Part shown: one piece after another, positions 9,645 through 14,447 of the stretch | Position numbering within the stretch: the stretch's first letter is position 1 | Layout of the letters: every line of letters begins with the position of its first letter | DNA from: Conidiobolus incongruus B7586 | Taxonomy: Eukaryota > Entomophthoromycota > Entomophthoromycetes > Entomophthorales > Conidiobolaceae | Assembly: GCA_000697335.1 (NCBI GenBank) | Contig: JNEM01013109.1 | Span: forward strand, 1-14,447 | Direction: 5' to 3' | Length of the DNA stretch: 14,447 nucleotides | Notes under the pieces: model-generated | Seen by the model: only the letters and a program-made list of their open reading frames with translations | What the model was told of the DNA's origin: nothing | The model's database searches: none | Translations under genes and position numbers: made by a program

Positions 9645-9990
9645 CAGATCGGGAGGTCCGCTCGCCTTTCACTTTTAACCGTCCGTCAAGCTTCCGGATT
9701 TAATCCACTCACAAATATCAGGAACAATCCTTGCACAATGGAAAATTCCAGACTATAACAGTAGCCAGAGCTTCAACACATCGGCCAAGGATCAACCATA
9801 CTATAAAATAGTCACTGGACAGACATTTGCTACGGGATCACTTTGATCAGGGCCAAGCCCTACATCTTGATATTTTAATAAAACTCCTCTAAAGTATCTT
9901 GTTAGCTGTCTTTGGCCTGTTTCATTGAACTCACGTGATCTCTATCGCAAGACTACTTTCCAGAAGCCTTGCACACATTAACACACATAA
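9645..9990 (-). pseudogene. GC-richer island, probable relic of an unidentified coding sequence
   Basis: Base composition changes abruptly: the line starting at 9661 has 26 G or C in 60, while neighbouring spacer lines have far fewer. One minus-strand frame is open over most of the island in long pieces with ordinary protein-like content, for example DQSDPVANVCPVTIL, then SLADVLKLWLLL, then IVPDICEWIKSGSLTDG, broken by several stops. An opposite frame is also open for nearly 50 codons. I do not recognise the family. It could be a decayed host gene or a fragment of a mobile element; no terminal repeats or flanking duplications were found. I infer a fossil because a GC-rich, protein-like island sits isolated in AT-rich DNA. 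Confidence 0.4.
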
Positions 9991-10332
9991 ACTCATTAAA
10001 TCTCATATCAAAGTACCTAATTAAAATACTTAAAATTTACAAAAATAATTATTGAATAAAATTAATGAAAAGAAGAGGGAATTAATAATCCTGTTTTATT
10101 AAATAATATATATCTATAATTAATAAATTCTAGATAACATAATAATGGAAAATATTGATAAGTGTTATGAATACAACCACTAAATAATTTAAGATCCTCA
10201 TTAAAAGCAGATATGATATTTCAATATTTGTCAAAATATTTTTTAATATTGATACTTAGTTCTAAATTAACAAATTTCAGTAATTTAAACTGAAATAAAT
10301 GCTTTATATCACAATCAAACACTCAGAAATTT

Positions 10333-11541
10333 TTAAATTTTTAAAGATTGAAAAGAATCGGTGGATGAGAACTGTATAGTGAGTAATATTTCAAAGAGAT
10401 TAAGATTTGCAGGATTTGTTAAATTATACCTCTGGTCAATATCAGAATCAAAGGTAAGCAATGTAAAGCCAACTAATTTGGAAAGAAATCTAGCAATACC
10501 ATCTGAAACATCCTTTAACTGACTATTAATGAAAATGTTTTTTCTTTCAATATTGGGAATTAAAGGGAATAGCCTAAAATAAAGGTTTGATATTATAGAC
10601 TTATCCACTTAAATCCAAAAATTTGAGAATGATTATAAAAAGAGATGATTTCTGAAGATTAGAAGTATTAGGGACAAGTGTCAATTGCTTAATGTCAGTC
10701 AAATCATTGAATATTAAATAATATAACGTTGATTCTGTAATTGATATATTAAGCAAAAGTTTAGTAGCTTGAGGATTGTTTGACAGTATTGAGTGAACCA
10801 AAGAAGCAATGTTTAGATTGGTGGATATAAGACGAATTTTAATTATCCACACATATTGTCTCAGAAAGGGGAAAAAATAGACATCATATTGGAAAAGGTT
10901 CAATTCATGCATACTCAAGTGAGTAAAATCGAACTTATCATGAAGACCATATTGAAAGTATATATGTCTATTCTTAATGAGTTCATGCTTGAATGATGAT
11001 GAAAATGAAATAGTTTTATTTGAACTAGGTCCCGCTGGATTACTGTCAAAGATTTGAATGAATTTAAATGACAAAGAGGATAGTTGAGGACAAAATAATG
11101 CTATAATTGAAAGAAAATTTGATGAAAGCCTAAATTCTTCAAGCGTTAATTTAGTGACATAATTATAAGTATCCAAAATAATTAGCTTTTGGTCATTGGA
11201 AGCATTATGATTGATTGTAAGGGCGCTAATAAATGAAGAATACTATTGGTTTGACACTTTCATCGACCTCGAGTCAGGGAGGAATCCGTCTGGCTTTTGC
11301 ACTTTAACTATCTCATTTTTAGGGGCCACAAAAGTTAATTGTTTCAAAGCGACAAGGAATAGTAAAGAGGTTCCATTTTTTGCATACTAAACTTATTCGT
11401 TTGAAGTCATTTAGAGAAAGAAATTCAGATATCAACAAGATAACATACTTGGAATATTTTTAGAAAATTAATTTGGTTATTTGATATTTCAGATGTACTT
11501 GTGTTGCCAGAGTTTGGAAAATGTGATGTATATGTATTCAT
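10333..11541 (-). pseudogene. decayed F-box / leucine-rich (RNI-like) gene
   Basis: Read on the minus strand from ATG 11541, the relic has a short Asn/Ser/Thr-rich start and then an F-box: LLISEFLSLNDFKRISLVCKKWN, with the usual Leu/Trp pattern, continuing FTIPCRFETINF. It is followed by a long leucine-rich region (about 10601-11176 and 10333-10608) with strand-like repeats such as LTLEEF, CPQLSSLSF, MHELNLFQY, IKQLTLVPN and LKFLDLSG. F-box proteins of this layout are substrate adaptors of SCF ubiquitin ligases. The frame is interrupted at least four times. One shift is at an A-run before the F-box, one at a C-run after INFCGP, one is a TAG after MKVSNQ (about 11250), and one shift follows LDLSG near 10605. 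The combination argues for a pseudogene, although sequence error or unrecognised short introns could explain some breaks. The 5' region is shared with a repeat copy elsewhere in the window. Confidence 0.75.
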
Positions 11542-11595
11542 TTTGTCTGAGTCAAAATAATTTAAAAAGCAGAGAATTTCAACTAATTTGATATT

Positions 11596-11953
11596 GTTGA
11601 GTTTTTATAAGTTTTGGGAAACAAAGATTGTGGTTAGAAAAGTACTTGTAATATGATTTAGTCAATTATTTATTAATCCTCCTCTTTAACATATTGGGAC
11701 TGTTTGTCTTAAAAATTACTGTTAAGACATTGTAGCAGAATATTCAGAGAAAAAAAACCTCCTTGTCAATGTTGACATTTAGAGTTTAAATAATTCATTC
11801 AGTGTATGACATAGGTTTTGAATAAATTTTAATAAAGGAGCTAAAGAGTATCACTTGATTATAAACTAACAATTACACCATAAGCAGAAGGTAATGTGAA
11901 ACTAATTACCAAATCTAAATAGACAAGATTTTTAAAATACAACAATATAATAG
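11596..11953 (+). repeat. dispersed repeat, copy 2 (5' region of the F-box relic)
   Basis: Collinear, same-strand relative of 2629-2955, with the shared blocks listed there. It is about 30 bases longer, mainly from an insertion near 11690 and one near 11845. It begins about 55 bases upstream of the ATG of the minus-strand F-box relic and so would include that gene's promoter and leader. The repeat may therefore be the conserved upstream region of a duplicated F-box family, or an element that inserted next to it. Confidence 0.8.
11603..11609 (-). promoter_or_regulatory. possible TATA box of the F-box relic
   Basis: On the minus strand CTTATAAAAACTC lies about 62 bases upstream of ATG 11541. 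In repeat copy 1 the matching place reads CTTATTAGAAAACGC, so the element is not preserved there. Confidence 0.4.
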
Positions 11954-12413
11954 ATAATATTAAAAGTACCTGATATATAAGTAATTTTGTTATTGTTTGT
12001 TTTAAAAGTAATTATAAATAGCTTTAAATGCTATTTATTCTGTTCAAATATCAAGAATTAAATTTTTAATAAAATTTTATTTAATATTTTATCTATTCAA
12101 AATTTAAATATTTTTCTGAGATTATATTTTTATCAAAATTTGTTTTAATTTCTAATAAATTTCTGACCAAATTTTTTGTTTCAACTTAAATACCTTAGAG
12201 TCTAGTATATCTAAAAATATTTACCAAGTCAGAAATATAAAATTTAATAATGAAAATCTTTTAATATCAAACTTCCTATTATAAATGTATTTGTTTTAGC
12301 TATATATCTTTTATATGTTATATATATTTGGTAATTAATCAGATATAATAATTTCCTTTAAATTATCTTTTTTAAAGGAAAAATTACAAATATTAAATAT
12401 ATAAGTAAACTTA

Positions 12414-12429
12414 ATATATATATATATAT
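12414..12429. repeat. AT dinucleotide microsatellite
   Basis: An uninterrupted AT run of about eight units inside the AT-rich flank. Confidence 0.75.
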
Positions 12430-12605
12430 TATAGAATATATTTGAATTAATCTCAATATAAATATAGTCATTTAAATAATAAATTAAATATTTCTTTATT
12501 ATAAAAAAATTAAAAAAATTCTATTTTTTTAATTAACATAGAATTTTTGAATTTAATAGTATTTTATATTAAAAAAATTGAAATTATATTATATTATATT
12601 TCAAA

Positions 12606-12627
12606 ATATATAATATATAATATATAA
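12606..12627. repeat. heptamer tandem repeat (ATATAAT), about three units
   Basis: Three tandem ATATAAT units, next to a run of ATTAT pentamers at 12584-12598. This is typical low-complexity expansion in AT-saturated DNA. Confidence 0.7.
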
Positions 12628-12871
12628 TAATGTTATAATAATTTTTATAAATTATTTAATTTATTTATTAATTTAAAAAATTCATTATTATGTAAGAATT
12701 TTAGAACTAGCTTATTAAACGTAATATTTGAAAATTAACAGTGTAAAATTTTGAATTATATTTTAAAAATCTTTAATCATAAATTATCAAATAATTTAAT
12801 CTTTAATGCATTAAAAAAATTTACTTTAACATTTTATGAGTACCAGGTTTTTTTTAAATAATAAAATCTTT

Positions 12872-13066
12872 TTATATTGGGATTACTTGGGTGAGTAGTA
12901 CTCTGAGAAGAATTAGCAGAGAGAATGATCTGGGATATTTGATTATAAGACGGCTAAAAGCGAGCTTTATTGATTCTATTGAATAGCAGGGAAGATCCAG
13001 TTCAGGTTGATTATGGCATGATTCATTCAAATCCGGGCTTTTATAAAGTAGATCAGGTAAAGTGAT
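12872..13066 (-). pseudogene. relic-like open frame in a GC-richer islet, family unknown
   Basis: The islet from about 12870 to 13160 is close to 40% G+C (24 of 60 in the line starting at 12961) inside DNA of about 10%. One minus-strand frame without an ATG is open for 64 codons, including LPDLLYKSPDLNESCHNQP and YPRSFSLLILLRVLL. I do not recognise it. A frame of this length at this composition is only mildly unlikely by chance, so the composition contrast is the stronger evidence that this is a degraded foreign or once-coding segment. Confidence 0.25.
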
Positions 13067-14447
13067 TTAGGAGCTACTGTGGTGACTTGGCTTAAAAACT
13101 AATTAATAAATGAAGTGTGAGTCTGTATGCGAAGAACAGACCATCATTACATTAATTTGGTGTAAGAATACTTGATATGAGTAGAAGCTCCTATTTCTTA
13201 ACATCATATTCACAACTGTTAGAATAAACCATAAAATTGAATTTATAAAGATCAAACTTTTTAATAATATCGAAAGAAAATATGGCTAATTTTTCAATTT
13301 TATTTTTTCAAACATATTTTTAACCATGAAAAGTTAATTATATTTAAAATATATAAGAGAGTTATTGTTCTTAAAATATATATATTCATTTATAATTATT
13401 TCCTTATTTTAATATTTTTGATTAAAATTTTTAGGTTAAATTTAATTATGCATGAATTAGATAGTAATCTTCAAAAATCTTTTTTTAGTATTACTAAAGA
13501 TTAATTATAAGCTATTTAAATTTATTTAAAATTTATCAATTGTTTATAAACATAATGTTTATTATAAAACAATCTCTATTATTTGAAATATTGTTTTATA
13601 CTAGAAAAGACATTATTTAAATATTATTTAAATTTAATAAACTATGTTTATTGTTATTTTAATATTTATTAAAAAGGTTTTATGAAAGATTATCTATTTA
13701 TTTAGCTAAAATATTTATTAAATAATTTTAATATTTACTATATAAATATATTAAAAATATTAAAGCTTAAATATAAACTAGTCAATTAAAATATAAAAAT
13801 AGATCTTATTATTTAATAAATATTAAAAAAATTAAATATCTATATTAAATAGAATTTATTAATATATAAATAAAAACAAAGGCTTTTGTAATAACTATTT
13901 TAATTAAAAAATTCTAAATCTATTTATATAATCCTTGACTACAAAATAAAAAAAAATATTTGATTAAAATAATTCTTTTTAAAAATTCTCATTAATAATT
14001 ATTTTATTAATAAATAATTCTTAATTATTAAATTAAATTATAAAGTTATATAGTTTTTTATTTAATTTATAAAGATAAATAATCTAATAATTAATGATAA
14101 ATTAAGTTTTCAAATAAAATAATCTTTAATTAGTTTTTTTAAAATAAATTAAATATATATATTATTTTATTTAATAATAAAAAAATATATTTGATTGGCG
14201 AAATTAAGATTAAAACCAATATTAAATATATATTTTTAATAGTTAAAATAACTTTTTATTCAAATTAAATTAAATAAAACTATATAATTAAGATAATTAT
14301 TTAATAATAATAAAATATAATTGGATATATTTAATAAACTATATATTAAAATATTAATCTTAAATATTTAATAAAAATATATTTTACATTTATTAATTCT
14401 TGAAATAAGGGGTATATTTAATAATATCTCATTATATCTTTTTTCTC

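Larger units (their letters stand above)
11954..14447. other. extremely AT-rich right flank, almost no coding potential
   Basis: Apart from the islet at about 12870-13160, this block is nearly pure A and T; the lines starting at 13741 and 14281 have only 5 and 4 G or C in 60. It contains many short A/T homopolymers and AT-type simple repeats and no usable open frame. The abrupt change at about 11960 separates it from the F-box relic and its repeat. Confidence 0.7.

Noticed and set aside
885-11860. Shared 14-base word GTATCACTTGATTA near 885 and 11850, suggesting a third repeat copy
   Set aside because: Flanking sequence does not align, and word matches of this length are expected by chance in a window with this base bias.
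9645-13160. Possible kinship between the two GC-richer islands
   Set aside because: Only short words such as GATCA and AAAGTGAT match, in opposite orientation, and no collinear alignment could be built.

Overview
The window reads as nuclear DNA of a very AT-rich, early-diverging fungus. The evidence is three-fold. There are two cyclins of the fungal Pho85/PHO80 type and a fungal Bmt2-type rRNA methyltransferase. The standard genetic code is used, with TAA and TGA as stops. Introns are short (50-82 bases in coding sequence) and GT-AG, in genes surrounded by extremely AT-rich spacers. A decayed F-box/leucine-rich gene on the right resembles the large F-box families of Conidiobolus-type fungi (Entomophthoromycotina). 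That lineage is my best guess; another AT-rich basal fungus is possible.

Layout, left to right. 1-1062 is an AT-rich flank with no gene. 1063-2040 (+) is a four-exon BMT2-like 25S rRNA adenine-N1 methyltransferase whose exon 2/exon 3 junction does not resolve cleanly. 2041-4638 has no confident gene but holds copy 1 of a roughly 330-base dispersed repeat (2629-2955). 4639-5471 (+) is a two-exon PHO80-like cyclin. 6565-7692 (-) is a single-exon PCL1/2-like cyclin with a proline/glutamine/asparagine/histidine-rich tail and a probable 5'-UTR intron. The two cyclins converge tail to tail. 7835-9640 is AT-rich spacer. 9645-9990 is a GC-richer island that looks like decayed coding sequence of unknown type. 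10333-11541 (-) is a broken F-box/RNI-like gene. 11596-11953 is copy 2 of the dispersed repeat, directly upstream of that F-box relic. 11954-14447 is an extremely AT-rich block (some 60-base lines carry only 4-5 G or C) containing one GC-richer islet (about 12870-13160).

Functionally, the two cyclins are both expected partners of a Pho85-type kinase: one of the phosphate-sensing class, the other of the cell-cycle/morphogenesis class. Nothing links Bmt2 to them except proximity. The right half is gene-poor and looks like a decay zone: a pseudogenised F-box gene, two unidentified relic islands, a shared dispersed repeat and AT-saturated DNA. No tRNA, rRNA, CRISPR array or intact transposon was recognised.
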